Part shown: piece after piece, positions 52,901 through 63,004 of the stretch
Layout of the letters: each line of letters begins with the position of its first letter
Position numbering within the stretch: position 1 is the stretch's first letter
Assembly (NCBI RefSeq): GCF_000953825.1
Contig: NZ_BBUL01000020.1
Span: 248,001-312,000 of the forward strand
DNA: 64,000 nucleotides
Origin: Cellvibrio sp. OA-2007
Lineage (GTDB): Bacteria; Pseudomonadota; Gammaproteobacteria; Pseudomonadales; Cellvibrionaceae
Reading direction: 5' to 3'
The notes under the pieces: generated by a model
Databases searched by the model: none
What the model was told of the DNA's origin: nothing
The model's input: the letters and a program-made list of their open reading frames with translations, nothing else
Made by a program: the position numbers and the translations under genes

Positions 52901-55900
52901 AGCTCGGCAAGAGGGATTTCTTCGGCGAATGATGCGTCATCTGCTTCAATCAGGGCGACTTCATCGCTTATCGCGGTTTCGTTCGCTGTATCTTCGTCGG
53001 CTGACGCCAGGTCTTCGATCAGGGGAATATCATCCTCGATTACGGGGATTTCTTCGTTGATCAAGGTGCTGAGCGTGACTGCTTCGGTGCTGAGTAATTC
53101 ATCCAGCTCATCGTTAACGGCTTCGGGAATGCCGTTCAGGTTTTGACCTGCGGCAATGGAGTCGACCATGTCCAACAGGGCGATATGGGCATTGTTGAGA
53201 GTGGTGCAGACTGCGGGCGAACAGGCCAATTGTTTGGCGATCACAGTCTCATACACGCTGTGAATTTTCTCGCTTAGCTCAGCCATGGCGGGCAGATAAG
53301 CATGGGCGGCGGCTTTGGTCAGCTTGCCCAGCTCTTCCATTACCGGAATCAGCTGAATGGCATCGGATGGATTAGCCGCCCACTGGGCGATAATCTTGTC
53401 TGCATCCAGCAGCAGATTCATTTCCTCGGCCATAAAAATGGCGAGCAATTCGGGGTCTACCGGGCGTTTGCCGGTTTCATCCAGCTCTTGCAGGCTGACT
53501 AGCGGGGTGACATGTATGTCACGTAGTTCATTGACGCGCGCGATAAACTGATGGAGACGCGGAATATCAACTGACTCGCCCGCCTCGATTTGATGCAGCG
53601 CAATTTGGGTGTAACTGACGGCATCGCGCAGCAGTTGGAGGATATCGTCGTTGATATTGACGTGATAGGAGCGCAATTCTTTAACGAAGCGCTCCAGCGG
53701 CGTTGCCAACTCGGCCACTTGCGTGACTTCGGCCATATGTGCGCTGCCTTTGAGGGTATGCAGGGCGCGCTGCATGCCTTCGCTGGGTGGCTCGTAAATG
53801 GGCGCCTCTGCTTCCATACGCGCAATATAGTCTTCAACCACTTGCAGATGGGTGAGCGCTTCCGCGCCAAAGATTTCCCAGAGTTGGGCGTCTGGGTCAT
53901 CTATATCAATATCGTCAGCGGCGGCGCTACTGAAGTTAAACGCGCTGGTTTGTTGTTCGCTATAAGCCTGAGCCAGTTGTGCGACTTCGTCTTCGTCAAC
54001 TATTTCGACTTCATCTTCCAGCGTAATTAAGGGCGGTGTTTCCTCTTCAGCGCTGAAGTCGAGGACTTCATCTTGCTCATCCAGTTCAACCAGAGGTAGC
54101 TCGGCTATCTCCAGTGTTATCTCTTCATCAGCACTAACTTGAGCATCGTCTTGTTCGCTGGTGAAGTTAAGCTCATCGGATAGCTCCGCTATGGCTTCGC
54201 CATAGGCGGCTTCATCTTCCAGGTGAGGCTCTTCAATATCCGTTTCTTCCAGCTGAAGACCAAGGTCGCTATCTTGCTCATCGTCTTCGTCCGCTAGCAG
54301 CAGGTTCTCTTCGCTGTCGTCCGCTTCTGCTGCAGCGATTGGTGCTTGGTTATCGTCTAATTCATCCGACAACCCATCAGGGATGACGCCTTGTGCAAGC
54401 GATACTGCCTGCTGGCGATAGGTTTCAGCCAGTTCTGCATGAGGGTTGGGCAGATTGTCGCGGAAAGCGGCGATCATATCCGGCAGTAGGGAGCGCACTT
54501 TTTCGATAATCTGCACGTGCACAGCGCCAGCAACTATGGTGCGGTCGATCACGCGGTTAAGCATGTTTTCGATTGACCAGGCTAGCTCGCCAATTTCGTT
54601 GGCGCCAACCATGCGGCCACTACCCTTGAGGGTATGGAACGCGCGACGGAATTCGGTCAGTGCTTCTTTGTCGTCAAAGTTTTGCGCCCAGCGGGGGAAA
54701 TACTCGGCGATAGTTTCGGTAACTTCTGTTGCTTCTTCGATGAAGATTTCGATGATTTCATCATCAATGTCGTCATCATCACGCTGAATAACAGGCGCGT
54801 CGGAGGTGGCGACTAAATCGCTTTCTTCTGGCGCGTCTGTGGCCTCTATCGCGAACGCATCTGTTTCAGCGGATTCTACTTCAGCAGTGTCAGCCAAATC
54901 GATTTCAGCGGCTGAAATTTCAGTAGCTTGCGCTGACTCGGTTTGATCTTCAGGCGCAGTGTCTTCAGCTGGTAACTGGGCTGAGGCGTAGCTGGCCGAT
55001 AACTGTGCAAACTCGTCGTTAATTGAGTCTGTAATTGGGTCTGTAGCGTCTTGGTAGGCTGCGCTTAACTGTTCTGCAGCAGTTGCGTCGTCAATTACGT
55101 CAGGTGTTGATGTGTCATCATTAACGCTGGTGTTGTCCACCCGTGTATCGGCGGGTTTGGTAATTTTGGCAACTGCATAGCCAAGGCTGGCGACACTTTC
55201 TTCCGCCACGCTGAGCAGCAGGTCATTTTCCTCTTTGCGGCCGCCACTACTTAAGCGCTCTAAATAGTACTCAACACTGGTAATTGCATCGGCGAGGGTA
55301 TCGAGTGTGGACCATTGGGGGGTTGCATCTTGCTGCAGCAATTGCTCTTCAATAAAGCGTGCGCAGGCGCCGAGAATTCGCGCCGGGCGCGGCAGCGGCA
55401 TTATGTCTAATCCGCCGCGAATTTCGCGCAAAGTGGTAGGTACAGATTGCAGATGTTGGCGATTCCACTGCGACGCTATGTATTCAATAATTGCGTCTTT
55501 AGCGTGTTCAAGTCCGTTGCGCGATTCACGCAGCACCGACTCTTTGGCGCGGCTGAGGGTGATGTCGGAATCTTCACCGCTGTCGCCGTCCTGATTGCTC
55601 ATTTCGGTCAAACTATCGAGTGAGTTCTCAATCGCAATCAATTGACTGGCGACAGCAATTAATTGCTCATCGGACAGCTGGCTATGGGATTCGACCACCA
55701 AATCCAATACTGCGCCCTGCTCGAGGATACTCTTGCGCAGGTCGCCCAAGCCGAGCACCGCCATGGTATCGGCAACGCGTTTGACAATTGGTAGGGCATT
55801 GCTGAGTGCGGACTGGGTATCACCGCCTGCAAGACAAGTGTCCAAACTATCTTTGATCAGGTTTAACTCTTCTTTCAGTGCACCCACTACTGAGCGCATT

Positions 55901-56868
55901 GCTTCGGCATCGGGTACCGAGAGCATGTTTTGACTATCTTCGCTGGTCTCTTTGCCTTCGAGCAGCGCCTCTTCAAGATGGTAGGTTTCGTAGATACGCT
56001 GTAACTGGGAGTTGGGCGGAAAGCCGGGAGCGTGTTTGCCCGCGCGCGCAACATAGTAGAGCAGGTTTTTAATCAGCTCGTCATTGGTAAAACTATTGAG
56101 TGCTTTGATGCCGTGAACGGCGAGCACTTTGATTTCTTTATCGAGCTGGCGGAGCAGATTTTTTACTGCGACGCTGATTTCAATCGCGTCGATTTCAATC
56201 GCTTCAACCAGTGCCAGCGATATATCCCAGAGCGCAAAACGCGCTGTACCGTGGGTGAGTTTTTGCAGACGGGAAAAAGCCTTGTGCAAGTAAGCGAGAT
56301 TTTCTTCCGGATTCACATTGCGGATAAAACCCGACGCCGCATATTGATACATCTGGCGCAGTTTGAGCACCATCGCCTGAAATTGCACATTGTCGTTGGT
56401 AACGGGTAGGCGCGCGCCGGAGGCTTTTTTAGCTGGGGTCAGGTTGGGTACAAAGAGTTTGGTATCGGTTAGCAGGCTTTCGCCGCGCACCGCGCGCAAA
56501 TCGTTGAGCAGTGGTAGAACCACCAGTGGATTATCTTTGCGCGTATTTTTGACTTGGTCGAGATACAGCGGGAATTGCAGAATTGCGCGCATCAGTACTT
56601 CTTGCGCTTCACCGCTGTTGGCGACTTTCTCGGCGATCATTGCCTGAGTCAGTTGTTCCATTTCGCTGGCCAGCATGGCCGCGCCATAGAACTCCACCAT
56701 CTGCAGGCTGCCATGCACCTGATGGATATGGGTAAGGCAGAAGCGGATACGCGCCGCGTCTTTAGGATTTTCAACATAGCTTTCGAGGGCTTGGCGCGCT
56801 TCCTTCAGCGTCTCACTGATCTCATGGATCAACCAATCCAACGCGGCAAAATTGCGATTATCTGCCAT
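49978..56868 (-). CDS. chpA: Hybrid chemosensory histidine kinase ChpA
   Basis: 2296-residue CheA-type kinase that controls type IV pili and twitching motility. Histidine-phosphotransfer domains are visible around H49 (HIHQVHGS), H745 (FHTLKGSG), H1037 (LHTLKGSA) and H1484 (LHTFKGGA). A further HPt-like segment near 465-530 lacks the His. The domains are separated by very acidic Glu/Asp-rich linkers. Then come a dimerisation region, the ATPase with NAVDHGIE, DDGRGIN and GRGVGMDVV, a CheW domain, and a C-terminal receiver with phospho-acceptor D2224 (LLDIEMPR) and a KPYQ Lys. The architecture matches ChpA of Pseudomonas, including several HPt sites and one receiver. Confidence 0.96.
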   Translation of the reverse strand: MADNRNFAALDWLIHEISETLKEARQALESYVENPKDAARIRFCLTHIHQVHGSLQMVEFYGAAMLASEMEQLTQAMIAEKVANSGEAQEVLMRAILQFPLYLDQVKNTRKDNPLVVLPLLNDLRAVRGESLLTDTKLFVPNLTPAKKASGARLPVTNDNVQFQAMVLKLRQMYQYAASGFIRNVNPEENLAYLHKAFSRLQKLTHGTARFALWDISLALVEAIEIDAIEISVAVKNLLRQLDKEIKVLAVHGIKALNSFTNDELIKNLLYYVARAGKHAPGFPPNSQLQRIYETYHLEEALLEGKETSEDSQNMLSVPDAEAMRSVVGALKEELNLIKDSLDTCLAGGDTQSALSNALPIVKRVADTMAVLGLGDLRKSILEQGAVLDLVVESHSQLSDEQLIAVASQLIAIENSLDSLTEMSNQDGDSGEDSDITLSRAKESVLRESRNGLEHAKDAIIEYIASQWNRQHLQSVPTTLREIRGGLDIMPLPRPARILGACARFIEEQLLQQDATPQWSTLDTLADAITSVEYYLERLSSGGRKEENDLLLSVAEESVASLGYAVAKITKPADTRVDNTSVNDDTSTPDVIDDATAAEQLSAAYQDATDPITDSINDEFAQLSASYASAQLPAEDTAPEDQTESAQATEISAAEIDLADTAEVESAETDAFAIEATDAPEESDLVATSDAPVIQRDDDDIDDEIIEIFIEEATEVTETIAEYFPRWAQNFDDKEALTEFRRAFHTLKGSGRMVGANEIGELAWSIENMLNRVIDRTIVAGAVHVQIIEKVRSLLPDMIAAFRDNLPNPHAELAETYRQQAVSLAQGVIPDGLSDELDDNQAPIAAAEADDSEENLLLADEDDEQDSDLGLQLEETDIEEPHLEDEAAYGEAIAELSDELNFTSEQDDAQVSADEEITLEIAELPLVELDEQDEVLDFSAEEETPPLITLEDEVEIVDEDEVAQLAQAYSEQQTSAFNFSSAAADDIDIDDPDAQLWEIFGAEALTHLQVVEDYIARMEAEAPIYEPPSEGMQRALHTLKGSAHMAEVTQVAELATPLERFVKELRSYHVNINDDILQLLRDAVSYTQIALHQIEAGESVDIPRLHQFIARVNELRDIHVTPLVSLQELDETGKRPVDPELLAIFMAEEMNLLLDADKIIAQWAANPSDAIQLIPVMEELGKLTKAAAHAYLPAMAELSEKIHSVYETVIAKQLACSPAVCTTLNNAHIALLDMVDSIAAGQNLNGIPEAVNDELDELLSTEAVTLSTLINEEIPVIEDDIPLIEDLASADEDTANETAISDEVALIEADDASFAEEIPLAELDEEIEFDEPAPYDTLAQADDETIELIDEEVDNTAYTLLPEISLVEEDSLETDSSEDEIAIELEVNPDPVASELPEAIEEEADEPVAELPVTESIEPQAEVQLVAPQPPAEQTVDEDFDPEIVEIFLEEAGELLEEIDTSLNEWQDDWNNTDCVEELKRSLHTFKGGARLAGLSDLGDLSHDFETILIEMDDDAELDQSFFNRLHDYQDRMHAGVSQAQARMNSGATSHDELQATDIPVLDNYVAVDDQLTTEDKYVSVDEVVEGIQFSEDPPVLHDEQPAYSTPTVIIDNTRDLADNSADNDSYTRNDGPSQKPNVLTFAPKAKPVAPVPGAIPGTEYGSGLRSGNSGPAQVQHLAARRTGPQEVVKVSAELLEELVNLAGETSISRGRMEQQVIDLSGSIEEMDSTIQRLQEQLRRLDIETEAQVLFRQEQMMQHEEFDPLEMDRYSQLQQLSRSLIESASDLMDLKYTLADKTRDTETLLLQQSRINTDLQEGLMRSRMVPFSRLVPRLRRIVRQAATELGKEVDFELDNVEGELDRSVLERMVAPLEHMLRNAVDHGIETPDERIAAGKNPNGRILLTLGREGGDVILRLIDDGRGINLKRVREKAVERGLMSADAQLADQDIIQFILHAGFSTAEKVTQISGRGVGMDVVHSEIKQLGGAMFIDSNWGNGTEFTIRLPFTVSVNRALMVQIGDDLYAIPLNSIEGIVRVSPFELEHYYQDDTARFDYAGENYLVRYLGNLLDSSAQPKLDGQTLPLPVVLVRSTEHTVALQVDRLLGSREIVVKTLGAQFSAVRGVSGATVMGDGSVVVILDLHAMIREQLALGLQSTVLLEPAKAGAVPEEDLSEKTVMVVDDSVTVRKVTSRFLEREGFRVITAKDGVEALQVLQDHIPDVMLLDIEMPRMDGFEVAKNIRTSSRLKDLPIIMITSRTGEKHRERAFSLGVNKYMGKPYQEDLLLNNINELLGKTVK

Positions 56869-56897
56869 GCAGAACGTTCCTCTCGTTGTTCTCGTTT

Positions 56898-57761
56898 TTA
56901 TCGTTCTTCACGAACGTAAGCCTGCACTTGGTCATCGCCAGTGCGTTGCATTTCGGGGTGTTCCCAGTCCACTACTTCACCAAGACCAACAATCAGTAGG
57001 CCGCCTGGTTTCAAACGGTCGACTAACGCATTCAAAACATCACGGCGCAGCCAGCGGCGAAAATACACCAACAAGTTTTGGCAAAAAATCACATCCACTT
57101 GCACCATGGGGAGTTGGCGCGCGTGAACTATATTGGTGTGAGTAAAACATACGCGGTCGCGCAATTTATTCACTACCTCATAACTACCATCAGTACAGAC
57201 CTGCAGGTAGCGTTTAACTTCATCGGGTTTTACCTGCTCCACACGGCGTTTGCTATAGCGGCCTTTACGACCGGCAGCTAAGGCCGACGAGCTGATATCC
57301 ATGGCGGTAATACCGTAATAAGGGTTAATCGCCGCCAATTCAAAACAATCGTTGACTACCATTGCCAGTGAGTAGGCTTCTTCACCGGTTGCGCAGCCCA
57401 TGCTCCAGATATCGAAACTGTTGTTCAGGGCTTTATTATTGATTTTTTGCTGCAGGTAATTGCGCACATATTCAATCGATTCGCGATGGCGGAAAAAACT
57501 GGTTTCTTTTACCGCAATGCGGTCGATCAAGCGCGACCACTCCACTTTGGCTTCAATTGTTTCTTGGGCGATAAACTGAAAATAACTATCGTAATTTTCA
57601 TCGCCATGGTCGCGCATGCGCGAACTCATTTGCGATTCAAGCCAGGCTTTCTGCTGAAAAACAAGCTGGATACCGGTGCGCTCTTCCAGCAGCTTGCCCC
57701 ATTGGAGAAACTGATCTTCGGTGAGTGTAGGTAGTGTGCGCAGTGACCAAGCCATAGGCAA
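56898..57761 (-). CDS. pilK: Chemoreceptor methyltransferase of the Pil-Chp system
   Basis: 287-residue CheR-type methyltransferase. It has the N-terminal helical domain (LLEERTGIQLVFQQKAWLESQMSSRMRD) and SAM-binding IWSMGCATGEEAYSLAMVV, then DVIFCQNLLVYF and LKPGGLLIVGLGEVV. It methylates glutamates of PilJ-type receptors. Its position between pilJ and chpA matches Pseudomonas. Confidence 0.94.
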   Translation of the reverse strand: MPMAWSLRTLPTLTEDQFLQWGKLLEERTGIQLVFQQKAWLESQMSSRMRDHGDENYDSYFQFIAQETIEAKVEWSRLIDRIAVKETSFFRHRESIEYVRNYLQQKINNKALNNSFDIWSMGCATGEEAYSLAMVVNDCFELAAINPYYGITAMDISSSALAAGRKGRYSKRRVEQVKPDEVKRYLQVCTDGSYEVVNKLRDRVCFTHTNIVHARQLPMVQVDVIFCQNLLVYFRRWLRRDVLNALVDRLKPGGLLIVGLGEVVDWEHPEMQRTGDDQVQAYVREER

Positions 57762-57812
57762 TATCTGTAAGTTACTGGCTGCGATGCCAGCGGGGCTGGC
57801 ATCACTTGTTTA

Positions 57813-59972
57813 TCAGGCTTTTGAGGTTTGGGCGAAAATGTCGTCGTCAGGCAACAATTCGTCGTCCAGATCGATCACTTCGGTATTGCTTTCGAACTCC
57901 ATTGCCGGAGTGGTGGCCATGGCTTGGCGCGCGGCATTGGCGCGACCTTCCGACATAACCTCTTCTGGCAGTTTGAAACCGGCTACCGACTCACGCAGGT
58001 CGAGGGCCATTTCCGCGAGGTTACCAATCGATTGAGCGGTAGCCGAAGTACCGGCAGAGGTTTGGGTGGTAATCTCTTGAATAACGTTCATCGTGTTGGA
58101 GATGTGACCCGCAGACGATGCTTGCTGACGCGCAGCGTTGGAAATGTTCTGGATCAATTCCGCCAAGCTTGAGGATACGTTTTCAATTTCTTCCAGTGCC
58201 ACACCCGCATCCTGTGCGAGGCGTGCACCGCGTACCACTTCAGAAGTGGTTTGTTCCATCGAAATTACCGCTTCGTTGGTATCGTTCTGAATGGTTTTTA
58301 CCAGCGCTTCAATCTGCTTGGTTGCGGCTGCGGAACGTTCCGCAAGGCGTTGAACTTCGTCCGCTACCACCGCGAACCCGCGGCCTGCGTCACCGGCCAT
58401 AGATGCCTGAATTGCTGCGTTAAGTGCGAGGATGTTGGTTTGGTCGGCAATGTCGTTAATCAAACTTACGATATCACCAATCTCTTGTGACGATTCACCG
58501 AGGCGCTTAATACGTTTGGAGGTGTCTTGAATCTGTTCACGAATGGTATCCATCCCGTGGATGGTGTTTTGTACCACTTTAGCGCCGTTGCCCGCGATTG
58601 ATACCGCACGCTCTGCTACCGCTGCCGATTCGGCGGCGTTGGCAGATACCTGGTCAATGGTCACGGCCATTTCATTTACCGCCGCCGATGCACCGGCAAT
58701 TTCTTGCGCCTGGTGTTCAGATGCTTCAGCGAGATGCAATGCAGTTTGCTGGGTCTCTTGCGCAGCGGCCGATACGTTTACCGCGGTTTCGTTGATTCGC
58801 GCTACCAGAATCCGCAGCTGGTCGATGGTGAAGTTAATAGAGTCAGCAATCGCACCGGTGAAGTCCTCGGTTACGGTCGCGGTAGTGGTCAAGTCACCGT
58901 CCGCGAGGTCGGCAAGTTCGTCGAGCAGACGCAAAATCGCGGTCTGGTTACGTTCGTTGGTATCGGCGGTTTCGTCAGCGCGTTTACGAGCGCCCATGTA
59001 CTGGTTGAAACCCAGGAAGAACAAAGAGCCGAGTGTGATTGCGGCCAAAATAATAACTGTAGTGTTATTGATGAGCGGGCGGCTATCGGCCTGACTTGAA
59101 ATCTTATCGGCAATAACTGCCAGACTTTGCAGCAGTTGTGGCGTATCGTTCAGCAATGCATCAGATGCCTGACGGGCGCGGGTCAGGGTAGTTGAACCTT
59201 CAACCATCTCTTGGATCGATTTGTTCACCCCTTCAAACAGGGTGGTAATTTGCTCGAGACTGGCGCGTGCTTGGGTGTCAGATACACGGGTAATACGCAG
59301 GGCAGGGTCGCCGTCTTTCATTGCAGTAAGTACGCGGGCGTAGAAGTTAGCGTCGCGGTTGAACTGATCAGCAGCGTCACCTGAGTCGGCGTCACCGCGC
59401 AGCATTTTATCTACGTTACGACCGATACGCTCGGCGCGCCAGGAGAGCAGCTGGGCTTGAATCGCTTGGTCGGCAGGTGCGCCGGATTCGAGCAAGATAT
59501 CTACGATATTGTTGTGTTCAGTCTGCAGGGTCGGCAGGTTGTCGTTCAGGGTATTACCCACGTTGTTGAGCGATACAATCAGGTCTTTGTTGGTCGCAAT
59601 TGCCTGGGCGTTGGTTTTTACCCGGTTCCAGATAGCGCCAAAGCTGTCGAACTCAGAGCTCAGTGTTTTTTGGGTGCGCTCGTCGCTGTTACGCAGCATA
59701 TCCCAAGTGCCGCCCATGCTCTGCACCACGCCGGTCAGTTCACCGAAGGCTTTTTCATCGCCCGAGGTGGCATCGCGTGAGAGCGAGGTCAAGCGATAGG
59801 CTTGCGCACGCAAGTCACCCGCCTGTTGCAAGTAGCGCTGGTCGTTGCTCTTGCCCTGGTTAATCAGGAACAACAGTATCATTGCGGCGGCAAATGAAAC
59901 CACCAGCAAGACCGCGGCAATAACAGTCGTCGGTTTTGCTCTGAAGGCGGCAATCTTTGAATCAGTTTTCAT
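57813..59972 (-). CDS. pilJ: Methyl-accepting chemoreceptor PilJ
   Basis: 719 residues. An N-terminal helix ([21 protein letters not shown]) and a second near residue 305 flank a periplasmic region of about 260 residues with two PilJ-type four-helix modules. HAMP follows, then the cytoplasmic signalling domain with the hairpin tip [40 protein letters not shown]. It senses type IV pilin state or surface contact in the known systems. It is 51 bases upstream of pilK. Confidence 0.95.
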   Translation of the reverse strand: MKTDSKIAAFRAKPTTVIAAVLLVVSFAAAMILLFLINQGKSNDQRYLQQAGDLRAQAYRLTSLSRDATSGDEKAFGELTGVVQSMGGTWDMLRNSDERTQKTLSSEFDSFGAIWNRVKTNAQAIATNKDLIVSLNNVGNTLNDNLPTLQTEHNNIVDILLESGAPADQAIQAQLLSWRAERIGRNVDKMLRGDADSGDAADQFNRDANFYARVLTAMKDGDPALRITRVSDTQARASLEQITTLFEGVNKSIQEMVEGSTTLTRARQASDALLNDTPQLLQSLAVIADKISSQADSRPLINNTTVIILAAITLGSLFFLGFNQYMGARKRADETADTNERNQTAILRLLDELADLADGDLTTTATVTEDFTGAIADSINFTIDQLRILVARINETAVNVSAAAQETQQTALHLAEASEHQAQEIAGASAAVNEMAVTIDQVSANAAESAAVAERAVSIAGNGAKVVQNTIHGMDTIREQIQDTSKRIKRLGESSQEIGDIVSLINDIADQTNILALNAAIQASMAGDAGRGFAVVADEVQRLAERSAAATKQIEALVKTIQNDTNEAVISMEQTTSEVVRGARLAQDAGVALEEIENVSSSLAELIQNISNAARQQASSAGHISNTMNVIQEITTQTSAGTSATAQSIGNLAEMALDLRESVAGFKLPEEVMSEGRANAARQAMATTPAMEFESNTEVIDLDDELLPDDDIFAQTSKA

Positions 59973-60098
59973 CTAAGCACTCCTAACCAGCGTTCGGTTT
60001 TATTTTTTCTATCCACTGCGTTTTTTACACTAGGTAAAAAAACTCAAATTGACTCTCAATCTAACATTTGGGCGTAATGGTCGTGGTCTATCTGTAAG

Positions 60099-60641
60099 CT
60101 AGGTTTTTGCCGCATTGGTAAAACGCGGATCTTCCGCCAGCAGGGCAGGACGGAACAGCGACCAGCGCTCCCCTCCCTGAGGATAACTACCGGTAACAAA
60201 TGGCAAAATAGAGCTTGCTACAGCACCGGGCTGTTCACTGTATTCATCCATGGGAAAGTGTTGCATACCAAACACCTGGTCGACGATAAGGCCGGAGTAG
60301 AGTGTTTCGGTTTCTAATATCAATACCCGGCGGTGTTTACGTGTACCACCTAGTCGATCGCCAAAAAACATCGCCAAATCAAATAGTGGTAGCAACCGGC
60401 CGCGCACGTTGGCAACGCCTTTTACCCAGGGTTGCACACCGGGTAAGTGGGTGTGGTTGGGTACTTCCAGCATTTCTGAAATTTCACCAATAGGCACTAC
60501 AAAGTAGCTGCCCATCAGCGCAAAGCCAATGCCGCTCCAATGGGGGCGTATATCCGCCTGTGCTGGCAGACCGCGTGCAGCGGCGCGGCTGCGCTGTGCC
60601 AATGTGAGCAGGGCCTGAAAGGCGGCCTGGGGTTCAGACAT
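60099..60641 (-). CDS. pilI: CheW-like adaptor PilI
   Basis: 180 residues, a CheW-fold adaptor (WSGIGFALMGSYFVVPIGEISEMLEVPNHTHLPGVQPWVKGVANVRGRLLPLFDL; then RRVLILETETLYSGLIVDQVFGMQ). It links PilJ to ChpA. It lies between pilH and pilJ, as in Pseudomonas. Confidence 0.94.
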   Translation of the reverse strand: MSEPQAAFQALLTLAQRSRAAARGLPAQADIRPHWSGIGFALMGSYFVVPIGEISEMLEVPNHTHLPGVQPWVKGVANVRGRLLPLFDLAMFFGDRLGGTRKHRRVLILETETLYSGLIVDQVFGMQHFPMDEYSEQPGAVASSILPFVTGSYPQGGERWSLFRPALLAEDPRFTNAAKT

Positions 60642-60772
60642 AAATCTATCCGTAACGGTCGTGTAACATCACTCGGATTCGACCCCTAGAGTCGATGAAC
60701 TTGATGGTCGGTGATGATACTTGTTGTTATTGTCTCTCTATCATCCCTGTAGCCTGTGAACTTATCCTTTGT

Positions 60773-61135
60773 TTAGCGCAACACTTCGGCCATCGCGGCC
60801 ATCAACACTTCTTGCGTAATCGGTTTAGACAAATAAGCTTTTGCACCTTGGCGCATGCCCCAAACGCGATCGGTTTGCTGGTCTTTAGTGGTCACAATAA
60901 TAACGGGAATGTGCGCAGTTTCAGGGGTTTTTGACAATTGACGGGTTGCCTGAAAGCCGTTGAGGCCAGGCATAACAACATCCATCAGGACAACATCGGG
61001 CAGCTCTTTTTGCGCCATCACAATACCTGCTTCGCCGTTGTCGGCGGTCATGACCACATGGCCATTTTTTTCCAGCATGCTAGTGAGCGTGTAAGTCTCG
61101 GTTGGCGAATCGTCAATAATCAATACTCTGGCCAT
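60773..61135 (-). CDS. pilH: CheY-like response regulator PilH
   Basis: 120-residue stand-alone receiver: VLIIDDSPTETYTLTS (acidic pocket), phospho-acceptor Asp in VVLMDVVMPGLNGFQ, conserved Thr in VIIVTTKDQ and Lys in YLSKPI. In Pseudomonas PilH opposes or buffers PilG and is linked to PilT-driven retraction. Confidence 0.95.
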   Translation of the reverse strand: MARVLIIDDSPTETYTLTSMLEKNGHVVMTADNGEAGIVMAQKELPDVVLMDVVMPGLNGFQATRQLSKTPETAHIPVIIVTTKDQQTDRVWGMRQGAKAYLSKPITQEVLMAAMAEVLR

Positions 61136-61297
61136 AAATGCTCCAAAAAAACGAATAATTGTTCCGCAGGCGATGCGGTGAGTGTTAAACAGTCCTTTGG
61201 ATGTCGATCCAGACTATTACTCAGGTGACACCGGGAGCGTGTAGCGCGTTAGTAACAGTCAAAACCCCCACTAAGCGTATCTGGGATACGCCTATAT

Positions 61298-61693
61298 TCA
61301 AGAGGCTTTTAAATGCTTGACGTGCGCTTCGATAGCGCCGAGTAACTCGCTTTTGCTAAACGGTTTGGTGAGGTACTGATCGGAGCCAACAATGCGCCCT
61401 TTGGCTTTGTCAAACAGACCATCTTTACTGGATAGCATGATGACCGGAGTGGTCTTGAATTCGCTGTTATTTTTGATCAGGGCACAGGTTTGATAGCCGT
61501 CGAGGCGCGGCATCATGATGTCCACAAAAATAATATCAGGGCGGGTATCGGCAATTTTTGCCAGAGCATCAAAACCATCGGTGGCGGTGATGACCATGCA
61601 GCCCGCTTTTTTGAGCAGTGTTTCAGCCGTGCGCCGGATGGTTTTGCTATCGTCGATAACCATCACTTTGAGGCTTTCGTAAGTTACTTCCAT
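61298..61693 (-). CDS. pilG: CheY-like response regulator PilG
   Basis: 131 residues from the Met at 61693 (a longer frame to 61783 exists but the shorter one matches known PilG length and has AAGG upstream on the minus strand). Receiver motifs: MVIDDSKTIRRT, phospho-acceptor in IIFVDIMMPRLDG, MLSSKD and YLTKPF. It promotes pilus extension in known systems. First gene of the run. Confidence 0.95.
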   Translation of the reverse strand: MEVTYESLKVMVIDDSKTIRRTAETLLKKAGCMVITATDGFDALAKIADTRPDIIFVDIMMPRLDGYQTCALIKNNSEFKTTPVIMLSSKDGLFDKAKGRIVGSDQYLTKPFSKSELLGAIEAHVKHLKAS

Positions 61694-62041
61694 ACTCTGA
61701 CCTTGCCTTTTGTTATTGCCGTAGTTGCCAGATATACACGTTGATTGGTGAAACTTGAGTAACGCTTGAAGCTTGTGTTGCAATCACTTATCAAAACCGG
61801 CGTCAAAATAACGCCACCAGTGAAAACGAACTTTTAACACAGTTTTTAAGGTTATGCCATAACTAGTTGAATATATGAGTAATCTATTCCGATTTTGAAT
61901 TTTTTAGAGCGGAATAATCTGTCGGTAATAACCTTGCTTTAATTGCCCTCAGGACTTAACTTTAGCCCGCCGCACAGAGTCCGGCAATTTATTTGCGCTT
62001 CTGCTGCATATCTTTCTGTTGATCTAATCTGGGCAATCGCT
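61694..62041. promoter_or_regulatory. Divergent control region between pilG and gshB
   Basis: 348 bases without a gene between the minus-strand pil-chp operon and plus-strand gshB. It should contain both promoters. AT-rich stretches lie at about 61850-61915 but no clear -10/-35 pair or operator could be named. An in-frame TTG at 61943 upstream of gshB is judged not to be the start. Confidence 0.5.
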
Positions 62042-62995
62042 ATGGCAATCTCTCTCGGCGTGGTAATGGACCCTATCGCGGATATCAAATTTTATAAAGA
62101 TACGACTCTGGCGCTGTTGCTTGCAGCACAGGAGCGCGGCTGGGATTTGCATTATATGGAGCAGCGCGATCTTTATTTGTTGCAGGGCGAGGCGCGGGCA
62201 AATACCCGCAATCTGTTTGTCGCCGACAATGGCGATAGTTGGTTTGAGTTGGGGTTGCACGAAGATAAAAAGCTCGGTGATCTGGATGTGATCATCATGC
62301 GCAAAGACCCCCCCTTCGATAACGAATACATATACAGCACCTATATTCTTGAAGCTGCGCAGAATCAGGGTGCGTTAGTGGTAAACGATCCACGTAGTCT
62401 GCGCGATTGCAACGAGAAAATTTTCGCCACCCAATTTCCCCAGTGCTGCCCGCCGGTCTTGGTTAGTCGCGATATGCTGCGCCTGCGCGATTTCCACCGC
62501 AGCCATGGCGATGTGATATTTAAACCACTCGACGGCATGGGCGGCAGCCGTATTTTCCGCTGTCGTCAGGATGACCCCAATGTCGGTGTAATTCTGGAAA
62601 CCCTGACGGAATTTGGCAGCCAGAGCATTATGGCGCAGCGTTATATCCCGGCGATCAGCGAGGGCGATAAACGTATTTTGGTGGTCGATGGCGAGCCAGT
62701 TCCCTACTGCTTGGCGCGCATTCCTGCTCAGGGCGAAACGCGCGGTAATCTGGCGGCAGGCGGAAGTGGTGTGGCCCAGCCATTGACCGATCAGGATTAC
62801 TGGATAGTCGAGCAGGTGGCGCCGACGCTCAAAGCCAAGGGCCTGCTATTTGTCGGTTTGGATGTGATCGGTAATTATTTGACCGAGATTAACGTCACTA
62901 GCCCCACCTGTGCGCGAGAAATCGATAAAGCCTACAACACGGGAATTGGGTCACGGCTAATTGATGCTATAGAGCGTAAATTAGCGGCGCATTAA
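62042..62995 (+). CDS. gshB: Glutathione synthetase
   Basis: 317 residues from ATG 62042, the normal length for GshB. It condenses gamma-glutamylcysteine and glycine using ATP. Seen: MDPIADIKFYKDTTLALLLAAQERGWDLHYME, the ATP-grasp segments VIFKPLDGMGGSRIFR and QRYIPAISEGDKRILVVDGEPV, and VGLDVIGNYLTEINVTSPT. It is followed nine bases later by tonB, matching the Pseudomonas order tonB3-gshB-pilG. Confidence 0.97.
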   Translation: MAISLGVVMDPIADIKFYKDTTLALLLAAQERGWDLHYMEQRDLYLLQGEARANTRNLFVADNGDSWFELGLHEDKKLGDLDVIIMRKDPPFDNEYIYSTYILEAAQNQGALVVNDPRSLRDCNEKIFATQFPQCCPPVLVSRDMLRLRDFHRSHGDVIFKPLDGMGGSRIFRCRQDDPNVGVILETLTEFGSQSIMAQRYIPAISEGDKRILVVDGEPVPYCLARIPAQGETRGNLAAGGSGVAQPLTDQDYWIVEQVAPTLKAKGLLFVGLDVIGNYLTEINVTSPTCAREIDKAYNTGIGSRLIDAIERKLAAH

Positions 62996-63004
62996 TCAGC
63001 CCCA

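Noticed and set aside
50818-58490. Many long plus-strand open frames opposite chpA, pilK and pilJ
   Set aside because: They are antisense shadows of strongly supported minus-strand genes.
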